From: Glandiceps talaboti
Lineage: Eukaryota > Hemichordata > Enteropneusta > Spengelidae
DNA: 22,500 nucleotides
Assembly: GCF_964340395.1 (NCBI RefSeq)
Contig: NC_135552.1
Coordinates: forward strand, 27,519,681-27,542,180
Direction: 5' to 3'
The notes under the pieces are model-generated. The model did not search any database and had not been told where the DNA came from. It was given only the letters and a program-made list of their open reading frames with translations. The position numbers and the translations under genes were made by a program. Below, piece by piece: positions 11,976 to 22,251 of this stretch (its first letter is position 1; every line of letters starts with the position of its first letter).

Positions 11976-13442
11976 GGTCAAGAGAAACGATATTGTGACC
12001 ATAGTAGGCTCAAAGTGAATTATGTGACGCAACAGTAAATGAAAAGGATAATAATGTACTTCTGAATGTATAGCTATTACATATTACAGTAGATATTATA
12101 CACCTGAGATCCAAATTTCAGATTTTATTTGACAATTTTGAGTTATTTCAGTAGTCTTTTGATGGCACAAACCGACAAGTTTAGTGACTGTTTTGTTGAA
12201 TGCGTCTTAGAAATTACCAGTAGAGATGTTTGCCACTTGAGTAATCTATTACTAAAATGACCCAAGCTCTCAATTCTAGTGACGTCCAAAATGACCTTGA
12301 CCTGATATCATATTTATGACGGCTAGGTGGTAAAAAAGGTGTGTTCCATTGGTTCTCATGGGAAACAGAATACGGAAAACACATATCATATTTATATGAG
12401 GGAAATACAACCACTTGTTGCGCCACAAATTCGTGAAAACAGACGCGAAATAATACATCGAAATTGCATGCGAAACGAAATACCCCAAATTTTCCAACAA
12501 CACAACAATGTCACTGTTTGTGTATATCAAACACAACGGACGACGGTATTGAAAGACGATTTATGCTTCGTCAGAGTGTAACAGCTGAGACGGATTATGA
12601 TCTCTGTGCCTACATACGTGAACACGCATAATATACATGGCTGTACATCACAAATGGCCACACACGTCGGTAAAAAACAACGTATCAGTTATTTTCTGTA
12701 CACTACCTCGGAAAATAATTGAATGTGACAACAAAATGTGAAGAATTAATCATTCCAATCGTTCGTTCGTCACTTTGTAACACTTTGTTATCGAAACCTC
12801 ATCTGGATTTGAACTGTATACTAGAATTATCTTGATTTCAACAAAATCATCATTTTTTTATAATTTGGTAACAACTCTATTTTTACACGTCACAAGAAGT
12901 GTAAGGTAAATGAGATGTTCTAAACTTACTCTTATTATCTAAAAGATTCAGTTCCCTACCTTAAAATCGTGAAAATTTGCACAGATTCAGACAACCTCAA
13001 TGACCCGATCGCCTTCCATGGATATGATCCGTTTGTAACAGGGTCCGTTGCCACAGGTATTGACCAATCACGACTATCCCAGATGTTGCCACGTCTGTCT
13101 GCTGATCTCTGGGAACTTCAGAAACATTATAATTTTTGCAAGCCAGTTGAGAGTTATGTAATATATTTCTACTGCCAATGCCAAGTGGATAGCCTCTTCA
13201 CAATGTCACATGATAACATCATTTCAAAGAGTGAAAGTTTCATTAAAGATCATGCGGTTTAGTTTAGGGCTATTTTGGTGAGTTCGGTATCTGTGTTAGT
13301 CAAAATGACAGTGTAAATTTACATGTATACGTACATACACACATTTGTTTTCATTGAACAATCGGTGAATAACCATAACATTTTGAGTTTGCTATTCGAG
13401 AGAGTAGTTTTTTACGTTTGTCCATTCATAGGTCCACCACTG
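11976..13442. other. Region upstream of gene A
   Basis: Expected to contain a noncoding first exon and promoter of gene A if the acceptor at 11891 is real. A minus-strand donor-like AAG|GTAGGG occurs near 12958. Apart from the 97-codon frame at 12969, nothing coding is supported. Confidence 0.4.
12969..13262 (+). other. Unassigned 97-codon open frame
   Basis: ATG to TAG on the plus strand with a compositionally normal, non-repetitive peptide: D-P-I-A-F-H-G-Y-D-P-F in the first part and L-P-R-L-S-A-D-L-W-E-L-Q-K in the middle. It is locally less AT-rich than its surroundings. No family is recognised, and no splice partner or promoter was found. It could be a gene fragment, a degraded mobile-element ORF or chance. 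Confidence 0.2.
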
Positions 13443-13946
<504 letters not shown>

Positions 13947-14401
13947 GTTCGTTCGTTCATTCCTTCAGTCCGTCAATCATATATGATACGATACCATATC
14001 TTTTATTACTCGATTAAAATGAAAAGAAAAAAATACATAAGAAGCAGAACAATCAGACCGGAGAACAGGAGTCCGAAAATAGCGATGTTAATTGTGTCTG
14101 ACCCCTGAACAGTAAATAATGGTACAAGTTTAGGGTGTAAATATCTAATCATTTTATCTATGAAGACCATGGTTGACCAGGATAGAAATTAACAGTGTTT
14201 AAGAATAATTCTTTAAAACATTTTCTAAAAGCAAATACCGACCACCATGTTACAATTACAATTTTCAAAAGCTGTCGGCGTACTATACATTTTCAAGCTA
14301 GTTAGCGTCGAGGATTTTCTGCTACAATGGTATCAGTTGCAGTTGCTTCGTCCGGATTAAACATCTGCAAAGATTATGCCTAGTGGAGAAAGATCCATGT
14401 C

Positions 14402-14532
<131 letters not shown>

Positions 14533-14669
14533 TGTATTATAGTGTTACGTCATGAAACATGATACCAAAATACGCATTGACGTTATTATGTAGCTATTAT
14601 CAATATTTCAATGTTATTAAAGATCTACGAAATACAGCTCAGATCTGTTTTAAAGATAAAAAAGTATGT

Positions 14670-14675
14670 TTTATT
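14670..14675 (-). promoter_or_regulatory. AATAAA downstream of the candidate exon
   Basis: Possible polyadenylation signal about 29 nt after the TGA at 14704. Meaningful only if the 14704-14852 exon is real. Confidence 0.25.
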
Positions 14676-14703
14676 AGAAAATCCTTCCGCAATTGAACTA
14701 TAT

Positions 14704-14852
14704 TCATTTGAAAAAGACACCATGACAATCCATTGTGTCACGTACAGAAAAACTACTGCAGCTCTGAAAATCGGCACAATTTGGAAGTTCGTCAACATAG
14801 GGCACCTCACTGTAGGTGTCTAAATTTGAATGTATGTCAATTACACGTGGCC
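14704..14852 (-). CDS. Candidate terminal coding exon, unassigned
   Basis: An excellent acceptor on the minus strand (TGTCTTATTTTGCAG|GG) is followed by an open frame in only one phase (phase 1), 48 residues to TGA at 14704-14706. AATAAA lies about 29 nt past the stop (14670-14675). The peptide has three cysteines (L-P-N-C, F-Q-S-C, M-D-C) and no recognised domain. No upstream exon with a phase-1 donor was found, and gene C, the next gene upstream, ends in its own stop and offers only a phase-0 alternative donor. It may be a real last exon, a relic, or chance. Confidence 0.28.
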
Positions 14853-14959
14853 CTGCAAAATAAGACAGCCATGACGAAGTTGAGGAGGAGGCACGGAGTA
14901 CGTGACACAATGAACAGGCCGGAGAGCGCGGAAGGGAGACACGCGGGCAGATGTACAAA

Positions 14960-15038
14960 CGGACGGACGGACGGATGGGCGAACGGACAGGCTGGCAGAG
15001 AGACAGGCAGACAGACAGACAGGCTGGCAGAGAGACAG
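14960..15038. repeat. Degenerate GGAC / GACA / CAGG tetranucleotide region
   Basis: GGAC units followed by mixed AGGC, GACA and CTGGCAGAGAGACAGG segments, one of which occurs twice. GC-richer than its surroundings. Confidence 0.75.
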
Positions 15039-15400
15039 GGCGATGAGGGATTATTATTTTGTTTTTCATGCTCTCGACGTGATAGTCTTAAAAAAACAAC
15101 TGGCTCTTTCAAAATGTCATATAGTTATTGAACGGAACTATAGCTATCTGTCGTCTGACAGTATATGATTAATTGAACGAAGACAATATTCAAATATGTA
15201 TTACTTCAAGTTTGGATACTGGGATTTGGGAGTTTACACACTGTACTAAATATAAAAATAGTAAGCCTGGATTCAGGCCCATTCCATGAGGTAATTGTTT
15301 GTCTTCCATTATATATATATTTGCCTCGGACTAAATTACTAAATCATGCAAAGTATACAATGGAAGTGTGAATGTAGTTCTCAATAACACATGGTTTTCG

Positions 15401-15628
15401 TCATTCGAAGTCATAATTCTCGATGTTCTGTGAAAACCTGTTAAATATGGGATTTTGAATCTCTACCTGGCATTGTTTCTCGTTTAGGCGGCGACCTTCG
15501 TAATAAAACACGGCATTACAACCACCACAGTAGTTACTTTCACAGTTTGCTGTAGGAACGCCTGGGCATGTTGCGTATATACATGGATTTTCAAAGCACT
15601 GCACCACTGCAATACCAGGGGGACATTC
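15401..15628 (-). CDS. Gene C exon 2: eight-cysteine domain and tail
   Basis: Starts GAA-TGT in phase 0. Cysteines at 28, 37, 42, 47, 55, 60, 63 and 79 give the pattern C-x8-C-x4-C-x4-C-x7-C-x4-C-x2-C-x15-C, with S-N-Y-C-G-G-C-N-A-V-F-Y-Y at the core, close to both domains of gene B. The tail (80-101) is polar and acidic and ends N-Y-D-F-E before TGA. The open frame continues upstream through the GA repeat only because that repeat lacks stops; the acceptor at 15629 marks the true start. Confidence 0.82.
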   Translation of the reverse strand, partial: ECPPGIAVVQCFENPCIYATCPGVPTANCESNYCGGCNAVFYYEGRRLNEKQCQVEIQNPIFNRFSQNIENYDFE

Positions 15629-15661
15629 CTGGAGGAACAAAGGTGGGAAAAGAATGACAGC

Positions 15662-15736
<75 letters not shown>

Positions 15737-15799
15737 AGGGAGGGAGGGAGGGAGGGAGGGAGGGAGGGAGGGAGGGAGGGAGGGAGGGAGGGAGGGAGG

Positions 15800-15838
<39 letters not shown>

Positions 15839-16678
15839 GTGAAATTCAAAATAGAGTAAAATCAGAATCACCATCGAACCGTTCACCTGTTGAGTTTTAC
15901 CCTATATTGTTGTAACCATGCGACATCCTTGAATCAAAATAATTCAGTTAGGTCGAATATTTCGCGGTATATTCACATAAATTATGATAAATGCACAGAA
16001 ATTATACCGCCCGAATGACCAATGGGTCACATAGGGTCTGTCCGTCTGGTTCACGTGACGTCATGGATATGATAAGATTATAAACAGTATGCAAACTAAA
16101 CCTCAGACCTTATCATTAATTTTACGCCAAAATTATGGCAAGCTGTGGACTTTAAAACTTGTTAAGTCTCTGGGGTGTGTTCATAAATGACGTGTGTGTG
16201 TGCCTATGCCGTGGTGTTTCAAAGGTAGTCTGTTATGTGCACATAGTTTTTCGAACTCAACATTTTCGATGCGACACATATCAAAGAGGTTTATTTCTTT
16301 TAATTTTTTTTCTTTTCAAATGATAGTTGCAATAATATTTTGACGTAATTCTCCATTTATTTTATATGTATAAAGATTTTATGATTCGTATTTGAAAGTA
16401 GTGAAAAAAGAATTAATGTGTACACATTAGTTATGCTTTGTTAGATGACACTCTTTCAACTCTACTATCGTCGATTTGTCAATTTTACTTTTATTTTTTC
16501 AGACATGTTTACTTTTATGTCGAAATTTTAAATCACAAAGTACCAAATCTGAATACAAAATATAAATGATCACACCGAGTGGAAAATGTAGTCTACTTAC
16601 CTTATCTTTCTTAGCTGACACGGTGACTGCCAGGACACAGAGAACAGCAATGAAGTAGACGTATGCTGATTTCACCAT
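15401..16678 (-). CDS. Gene C: small secreted Cys-rich protein (2 exons)
   Basis: Join 16678-16601 and 15628-15401, phase-0 intron of 972 nt with AAG|GTAAGT and TTGTTCCTCCAG|. The product has 101 residues: signal peptide (1-22), basic K-K-D-K linker, one eight-cysteine domain (28-79) and a 22-residue tail without cysteine ending at TGA. It is the single-domain member of the family seen in genes A and B. The mature size (about 79 residues) and disulfide-rich nature suggest a stable extracellular peptide; its target is unknown. A possible donor at 15466 falls right after the last Cys, so an isoform with a different tail is possible. Confidence 0.8.
15662..15836. repeat. (GA)n(GGGA)n(GA)n purine tract in gene C intron
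   Basis: 175 bases of uninterrupted purine on the plus strand: GA, then about 75 bp of GGGA units, then GA. On the transcribed strand it is all pyrimidine and begins 34 nt upstream of the gene C exon 2 start. Confidence 0.95.
16601..16678 (-). CDS. Gene C exon 1: signal peptide
   Basis: The ATG at 16678-16676 starts 26 codons: M-V-K, a hydrophobic core (residues 5-18), cleavage predicted after V-S-A22, then K-K-D-K. It ends AAG|GTAAGT, phase 0. Exon length and phase equal those of gene A exon 1. The bases just before the ATG (minus strand TTTCTTAAG) could also be read as an acceptor, but a TATA box 47 nt upstream argues for a simple short leader. Confidence 0.82.
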
Positions 16679-16724
16679 CTTAAGAAAGTAGTATCAGTTA
16701 AGCTATTCGAAATACAACCCTCTC

Positions 16725-16730
16725 TTTATA
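16725..16730 (-). promoter_or_regulatory. Putative TATA box of gene C
   Basis: TATAAAG on the minus strand begins 52 nt upstream of the gene C ATG. A start site about 30 nt downstream would leave a 5' leader near 20 nt. Position and match are good; no other core promoter element was identified. Confidence 0.4.
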
Positions 16731-17836
16731 TTATGTACGATGACAATGTACTGTATTTATGTAGGCTTGTATGTACACGTATGATGAAACTGTACGGTGA
16801 CGCTTATAGGTCCATCCAGATCACGTGGGATTCTACGTTCAGGTCAGCAGATCAAATTACAACATGACGGTCTTCATAAAATGACATTTAATAATCCGCT
16901 TACAATAAATATTGATATTTGCTATTGTAAATATTTATGCATTTGTTCTGCGTTTCTGAAGCTTCCGCAGAGTTCATATGCAGAGTAATGTCCTGATATT
17001 TGTAGATCATAGTCACTTGTGACCAGAGGATCGGTTCAGTAATATGGATTATATTACCGATATATTCTGTCAATAAAAGTTTACAAAAATTAACACCATA
17101 AATTTTTTATTTTAAAAAAAATAAAGATTGACACACTATTATTTGACTTCAGAAAACTTCCAGGGTCCGCCATTGACGTGTTGGGTTGGGTTACGTTACA
17201 TCAACTGTCAGTCGTAAAGGATTTTATTCATGGGAATGTTTTCGATTTCGAAATGATTAGTCATTGGACAGACTCGTCACCATGAAAGACATTATTGTCT
17301 ATCATATTTGCTCTTTGCATTTCAAACTAATTACGACATTCATTGAGTCGGCCTAATGTCTCAAATGGGTGATGAATACAACCATGTGTGTTTGACTAAT
17401 TCGTTATTCTAAATCAATTACCTTTAGCCGATCCGTCTGGGACTAAGATGCCCAACTATGCACTTCCAACCCGAATTGTTTAACACCCACTCACAGCTCC
17501 AGTAATCTTCACAGTATAGTTTTTCACTGATATTGAATAAACCATAGATTCTGTTATTTGGAATGGATCATTTCAAATAGGGACTTTCCATTTTTAAAAT
17601 AGTTTACATTGTTTATTAAACCAAAATGTGATTTAAAAAAATGGTCAAATTACCTGAGTTGAATTATCAGTAAAATAGACATTTTGAAAAACAAAAAAGT
17701 TGATCAATAAAACAAGTAAAAGTACAATGATTAAAGTTAAAATGCAGTTATGAGGAACAAAAAAGTAGGTATACAAAAACTATTTAAAAAAACTGGTTAT
17801 TAAAGTAAACAAGGATGCATACATAATAAATAAAAA

Positions 17837-17888
17837 CAAACAAACAAACAAACAAACAAACAAACAAACAAACAAACAAACAAACAAA
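17837..17888. repeat. (CAAA)n microsatellite
   Basis: Thirteen CAAA units in AT-rich noncoding DNA. Confidence 0.95.
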
Positions 17889-18659
17889 GAAAACGTCAAC
17901 ACACTAAAACACAATTACCCAACCAACCTAATACTATACATAACAGATCTGTTTCTTTTCTGCTAGGACATCATCAATATTACAGTCATAATCACCATCC
18001 CTCGATAAATCGTGATATTGCCCTTGCCATCATGTGTTATTATATAACTAACCTAAGAGCCTGACTGTATGAATGAAATGGGTAGATTATACGGAGTTCT
18101 CTCTTTTGAACACTCTCCAATGTCGAATTCAGTTTGTCTGAGAGCCCTCGTAACACTGGCGAATTCAAAACATGAACAGACTAAAGAAATTGCTGACACC
18201 ATACCTCTCATTATATGTGATTTTAGTATGTGTCATCGAATAGCTGATACGATTGATAGATGATAAATTGCCGTTCCTAATTAACTTCCTTTGTTCTTTT
18301 ATTCCAGCATTATTAAATCATAAATATTTTCATTGAATAGTTCCTACATCAATTCTGTCACTCATGTATGCATCTATTGTAATAGAATTGTGCTCTCATT
18401 CATCATGTCCACTTCATCTTCTCATTCTATTACCGATACATTCCTTCATTCCTGTATCCAGACAGTTGTTCAGGAGTATTATTAATTATTAGTTTAATAC
18501 AGTTTCAAAAGTATATAACAACCCGAAAAACTATCCAGTTTTAGCTGTTCAAAGATTTGAAGACTTCAACGAGACTGGTATCACAATTATGAATAAATTG
18601 ATTGTAGTTCGAGTTGCTTTCTTGACATGATACATCAGTTATTCAAGATTCAAAACGAG

Positions 18660-18661
18660 AT

Positions 18662-18712
<51 letters not shown>

Positions 18713-18757
18713 GAGACAGAGAGACAGAGAGACAGAGAGACAGAGAAAGAGAGAGAT
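18660..18757. repeat. (GACA)n / GACAGA repeat
   Basis: GACA units followed by GACAGAGA units and a GA edge; the charged ORF across it is an artefact. Confidence 0.9.
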
Positions 18758-18871
18758 TTCCAACAAAATTGCGTTTTCAACTTGCATGTGTTTCAAAAGT
18801 GGCGCATACATCCTTAATATGCTGTTATGCTTTAAGCTCGAAAGTGTCTAATATAATTCATAATATATATA

Positions 18872-18884
18872 CTATGTATGTGTA

Positions 18885-18931
<47 letters not shown>
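18872..18931. repeat. (TATG)n(TG)n microsatellite
   Basis: TATG units followed by about 20 TG units. Confidence 0.92.
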
Positions 18932-18934
<3 letters not shown>

Positions 18935-19432
18935 AATTATATGTATAATCTGTACTTATGTCCCCATGGGTGTTTAGGTGATACATTCTAAATTTATTCA
19001 AGGCAGATTGCTCTTTTGCAAATTAGAAGTCAAATTATTTCTTTTTGTTCAAAGACTGTAAACCGAGTTAATTGTTTAGTAAACAAATTAACATAAGTAT
19101 GCTTAGTTGTGCTACAAAACATTTTGGTGTTATTTTTATCTAGAAACTGAATATGACACTTAAAATGACCAATGCTCCAGATGTTAATTCAGAGGTCCTT
19201 CAGATCAGATGGACTGATATTTTTTTAAAACATGTTCACCATAGATACAAATAATCAAACACAATTCTCGTTTAGAGATTTTCTAATCACCATAAATGCC
19301 ATTGATTTAATGTGGTGCTCTAAACATGGTTAGTTGTGTATCAAATATTTCTTACGTCTTTTTAATGTTGAGATTCGAAAGATTTTTTTTTAAATTAATG
19401 AAAAATAACGCCTCCACCTGCAAAATGTTTAA

Positions 19433-19438
19433 TTTATT
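19433..19438 (-). promoter_or_regulatory. AATAAA overlapping the stop codon of gene B
   Basis: The minus strand reads GTGAAATAAATT; the TAA stop (19436-19434) is inside AATAAA, as in gene A. A polyadenylation role is possible but unproven, since AT-rich DNA yields this hexamer by chance. Confidence 0.35.
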
Positions 19439-19613
19439 TCACATGTATTTTGCATTCTTCATCTGGTATCCGATCATTGTTCTGATCATAGAATTCTGCC
19501 TTACAACCACCGCAGTAGTTTGCTACGCACGTTGCGTCAGGATGGGCAGGACAACGTGTGAAGTCACACGGGTAAACCAAGCAGTACGCATGTTTGCTTC
19601 CATCAGGGCATAA
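19434..19613 (-). CDS. Gene B: Cys-rich domain 2 and C-terminus
   Basis: Acceptor CCCCTTCCAG|TTA, phase 0, then 59 codons and TAA. Residues 193-251 carry the clean eight-cysteine form: C194-P-D-G-S, C203, P-C208, C213-P-A-H-P-D-A-T-C221, A-N-Y-C226-G-G-C229, F-Y, C246, with a five-residue tail. It closely resembles the preceding domain and gene C. The phase-0 start matches gene C exon 2 rather than the first domain of this gene, so this exon and the gene C exon may be closest relatives. Confidence 0.82.
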   Translation of the reverse strand, partial: LCPDGSKHAYCLVYPCDFTRCPAHPDATCVANYCGGCKAEFYDQNNDRIPDEECKIHVK

Positions 19614-20559
19614 CTGGAAGGGGAAGATGAAAAATAGCAAACAAGTTTTAAATGCTGGAACTATCATGACTCACTTACAGTTATTTTTCTACATCTTATT
19701 TTTACAACCTGTTTACGTCGCCAATAAGTGACTCAGATAACACTCGTCTTATTTACCTTGTCGAGCTAATAGCCCTTAGGCTAGCAAGTTAATAATTACG
19801 GTTTGAAAATTGACAGAGTGAGCCAAACCTCCAAAAGCCATTAGCGAAATACCTGCACAGCTGACTAGTGGAAGTGGCTAGTGGCGATGACATAACTTTG
19901 AAAATCGAATAGTGTGACGTATGTAACTCTCCACTGGAACTAATCAGCCTCAGAGTTAAGAGTCGGTCATTCAGCACCGTAAATAGGTTATAATTTGAAG
20001 ATCTTTGAAGATTAAACTCAAATTTCAATATCAAACTTTTAAACAAATCAAACTCGTCAAAATTTCCTTGGGCATATTTGACATGTCCCTGGCACTCTCC
20101 ATCATATATTTGGTCTAATTATGATTCACTAGTTACCTCTCATTTTTTTCTGTGACTTATGGATTTTGTTTTGCATGTTTGTTAGTGGAAAGACGTTATC
20201 TGCTGTGGTAGGTATATTTTACCTCTGGGTTGCAGTCTTCATCTGATATCTGCTCACCATTCCGATCATAAAACCTTGCATTGCAACCATGACAGTAGTT
20301 TGCTTGGCATGTTGCCTCAGGATAGGCAGGACATATTGTAACTTGACATGGATCAGCGAAACACCGAACTGGCGAACTACAATCTGGACACACACAATCT
20401 AATAACACAGACGACAAAACTCGATGAAACATGAAAGCAGAATGTTAGATAAGATTGAACGACATATTTTGGACAGATTTGTCACCTTTTACATGTCAAA
20501 GGTAAACACGACTGCTCTGATCGAAAGCAGTTGTAACACACACACACACGCGCGCGCGC

Positions 20560-20592
<33 letters not shown>

Positions 20593-22251
20593 CACACACA
20601 CACACACACACACATACATACATACATACATACATACATACATACATACATACATACATACATACATGCATGCATGCATGCATGCATACATACATACATA
20701 CATACATACATACATACATACATACATACCCACCCAGAAGCTACTTCAATGGGAAGCCTTGCACAATCTCATTAGGAAAGTAGGAATGGTGTTTTAAATA
20801 AAAGTTAGGCTGTTGACCTCGTTATTTCAAAAAGAGTAAACTCGTTCGTCCCAAGTTTAATTCCATCCCAAGAGTTAGATATTAGTATTTTCCCAAATGT
20901 TCGTGCACCTTTAAAGACATCTTGCTATTGCGGTGAGATGATAAAAATTTTCGTTTGAAACGGCATGGTCAATATGTGATAGCTTTCGACTTCAAACGGA
21001 AGTCGCGAATATTGAACACGTGACAAATGACATACAATCTTTACTAAAATTTGTAACAGAATGTGATATGTAATTACCTGGTTCAAATTGACAAATATAC
21101 TTTAATTTCATCAAACATCTCTTGAAACTCCAAGTGATATGACGCGATTTGCCAGATGGAATCCTGAGAAATAATTTAATATGCAAGTTTGAATTAGGCG
21201 CTCATAAATTGTACTAATTAGAAAGCTAACAGGGAAGGAGGAAGACAGGCGGGGGGGGGGGGAGAGGTATAAATAGCAAGAAAATTTCGTCATCTGCTAC
21301 TACCAACCAATTTTGCTATGGCCAGACATGTAAAATAGTATGAAGAAAAAAAAGAATTCATTATGAAAGATTAAATTTAGCAGTACAATGTCATTTGTAT
21401 TATATCGACCATACTGCACGAAGAGATTCAAAATATTAAAATTACACTTTTCTCGTAAGAATACACCAAGGGATTTTAACAGTTACCGTGCACATTGAAG
21501 TGTAAGCATAGCATATGTTAGCACGCCCTGAAATCGATAAATCTGAAAGACTATTGAAATTCCGTTATTTTTCTAGATAGTAAAGATGATGCTTAGGTAT
21601 GTTTCCACTTACGTCAATCGAACACAGTCGCGGTGTCTTGAGTTTCTAGACCCCGTGGTTCCCCAGTTTACGAAGTCTGCTCTAGAATCATCTGTCCAGA
21701 CCAAATTTCCTTCCCTATTCTTATCATTCAAACCAATCCAGAAATTCCCTTTCGTGTAATCCCTTCTCACAATATTCTCCAATATTTGGTTAACTACACC
21801 GTTGTCAGGTTGGGCAAGTTTGCCGCCTTCACTCTCGCAACAGCATTTAGCCTCGTCCCAGGTCTTTTTCTCATTCATGATAACGTAATTTGGGGCTAGA
21901 AATTAAATGTCATGGAGAAAGACATCAAGGAATGCATGTATTGGGTATAATTGTGCAAGCGGGCCAATATCATTGGCAAACTTTGCGTTTTAAACCACTT
22001 GGGTAAACACGACGAGTGTTGAGATGCTCGAGCTCCTGCATATCTATGTTCCCCATATCTTTCACGTTAACATGATACATCAGTCAGTCAGTCAGTCAGT
22101 CAGTCAGTCAGTTAGTCAGTCAGTCAGTCAGTCAGTCAGTCAGTCAGTCAGTCAACATAACTGTACATATTAATCATCACCAATACAGTTTGTAAATCGA
22201 ACTGATATAATGGAAATTACCTGCTTCTCTTCCGGACAAATGGTCTGCAAC
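19434..22251 (-). CDS. Gene B: C-type lectin plus two Cys-rich domains (5' partial)
   Basis: Proposed join: 22251-22221, 21895-21613, 21163-21078, 20398-20223, 19613-19434. Introns are GT-AG and phases run 1, 2, 1, 0 without conflict; 251 residues are visible before TAA. Layout: 31-nt linker exon, CTLD over two exons, two consecutive Cys-rich domains. By analogy with gene A a phase-0 signal-peptide exon should lie above 22251; I see none up to 22500, so it is probably outside the window. Gene B parallels gene A up to the first Cys-rich domain, then has a second Cys-rich copy where gene A has Kunitz, as expected for duplicated genes that exchanged terminal modules. Product probably secreted; ligand unknown. 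Confidence 0.72.
20223..20398 (-). CDS. Gene B: Cys-rich domain 1
   Basis: 176 nt, acceptor GTGTTATTAG|AT (phase 1 in), donor CCAGAG|GTAAAA (phase 0 out). Residues 135-192 show the eight-cysteine pattern C137-x8-C-x4-C-x4-C-x7-C-x4-C-x2-C172-x16-C189, with A-N-Y-C-H-G-C and A-R-F-Y-D at its core. Two further cysteines occur at 135 and 140. His replaces the first Gly of C-G-G-C. Skipping this splice would add eight residues before a TAA. It changes phase from 1 to 0, which is why the following exon can be phase 0. Confidence 0.8.
20536..20729. repeat. Compound CA / CG / GACA / CATA / CATG microsatellite
   Basis: Blocks in order: CA, CG, GACA, CA, CATA, five CATG units, CATA. Located in the gene B intron between 20398 and 21078. 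The Tyr-Val-Cys-Met ORFs here are artefacts. Confidence 0.93.
21078..21163 (-). CDS. Gene B: C-terminal part of C-type lectin-like domain
   Basis: 86 nt between acceptor TTATTTCTCAG| and donor GAACCAG|GTAATT, phase 2 in and phase 1 out. It encodes I-T-W116-S-F-K-R-C121, then Y-I-C129-Q-F-E-P, the usual end of a CTLD. The WND motif is replaced by W-S-F. With C30 and C101 it completes the four canonical cysteines. The exon is six nucleotides longer than its gene A counterpart and identical in phase. Confidence 0.8.
21613..21895 (-). CDS. Gene B: N-terminal part of C-type lectin-like domain
   Basis: 283 nt between acceptor ATTTCTAG|CC and donor TTGAC|GTAAGT; phase 1 in, phase 2 out, as in gene A exon 3. 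It contains W23-x-x-A-x-x-x-C30 (residues counted from the micro-exon) followed by G-G-K-L-A, a full W-I-G-L-N-D at 63-68, L-V-W at 75-77 and D-C101-V-R-L. Two additional cysteines sit directly before C30, making a C-C-C triplet. The long-loop region has N-W-G-T-T-G and no EPN or QPD motif, so sugar binding of the classical calcium-dependent type is not expected. Confidence 0.82.
22081..22154. repeat. (CAGT)n microsatellite
   Basis: About 18 units with one TAGT variant, in the gene B intron between the micro-exon and the CTLD exon. Confidence 0.95.
22221..22251 (-). CDS. Gene B: 31-nt micro-exon linker
   Basis: Acceptor ATGTATCAG| and donor AGCAG|GTAATT enclose 31 nt, phase 0 in and phase 1 out, encoding V-A-D-H-L-S-G-R-E-A plus one base. 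Length, phase and position match the gene A micro-exon although the encoded residues differ. Alternative: in-frame ATG codons just upstream (22261 and 22276) could start translation without splicing, but that would give no convincing signal peptide, so the micro-exon reading is preferred. Confidence 0.58.

Larger units (their letters stand above)
16740..19432. other. Spacer between genes B and C
   Basis: AT-rich noncoding sequence with CAAA, GACA and TG microsatellites. Short ORFs at 16797 and 18069 show no domain or splice context. Confidence 0.5.

Noticed and set aside
12968-13060. Minus-strand N-G-S-Y-P-W segment resembling gene A exon 5
   Set aside because: No cysteines accompany it; a six-residue resemblance is not evidence of a relic exon.
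15654-15886. Glu/Arg/Gly-rich and Ser/Leu/Pro-rich ORFs
   Set aside because: They come from the GA/GGGA tract in the gene C intron.
17417-17437. 21-bp minus-strand segment reading V-P-D-G-S-A-K between AG and GTAATT
   Set aside because: It resembles the start of the Cys-rich exon, but the Cys is absent and the similarity is too short to separate from chance.
20482-20783. ORFs over the CA/CATA/CATG repeat
   Set aside because: Microsatellite translations within a gene B intron.
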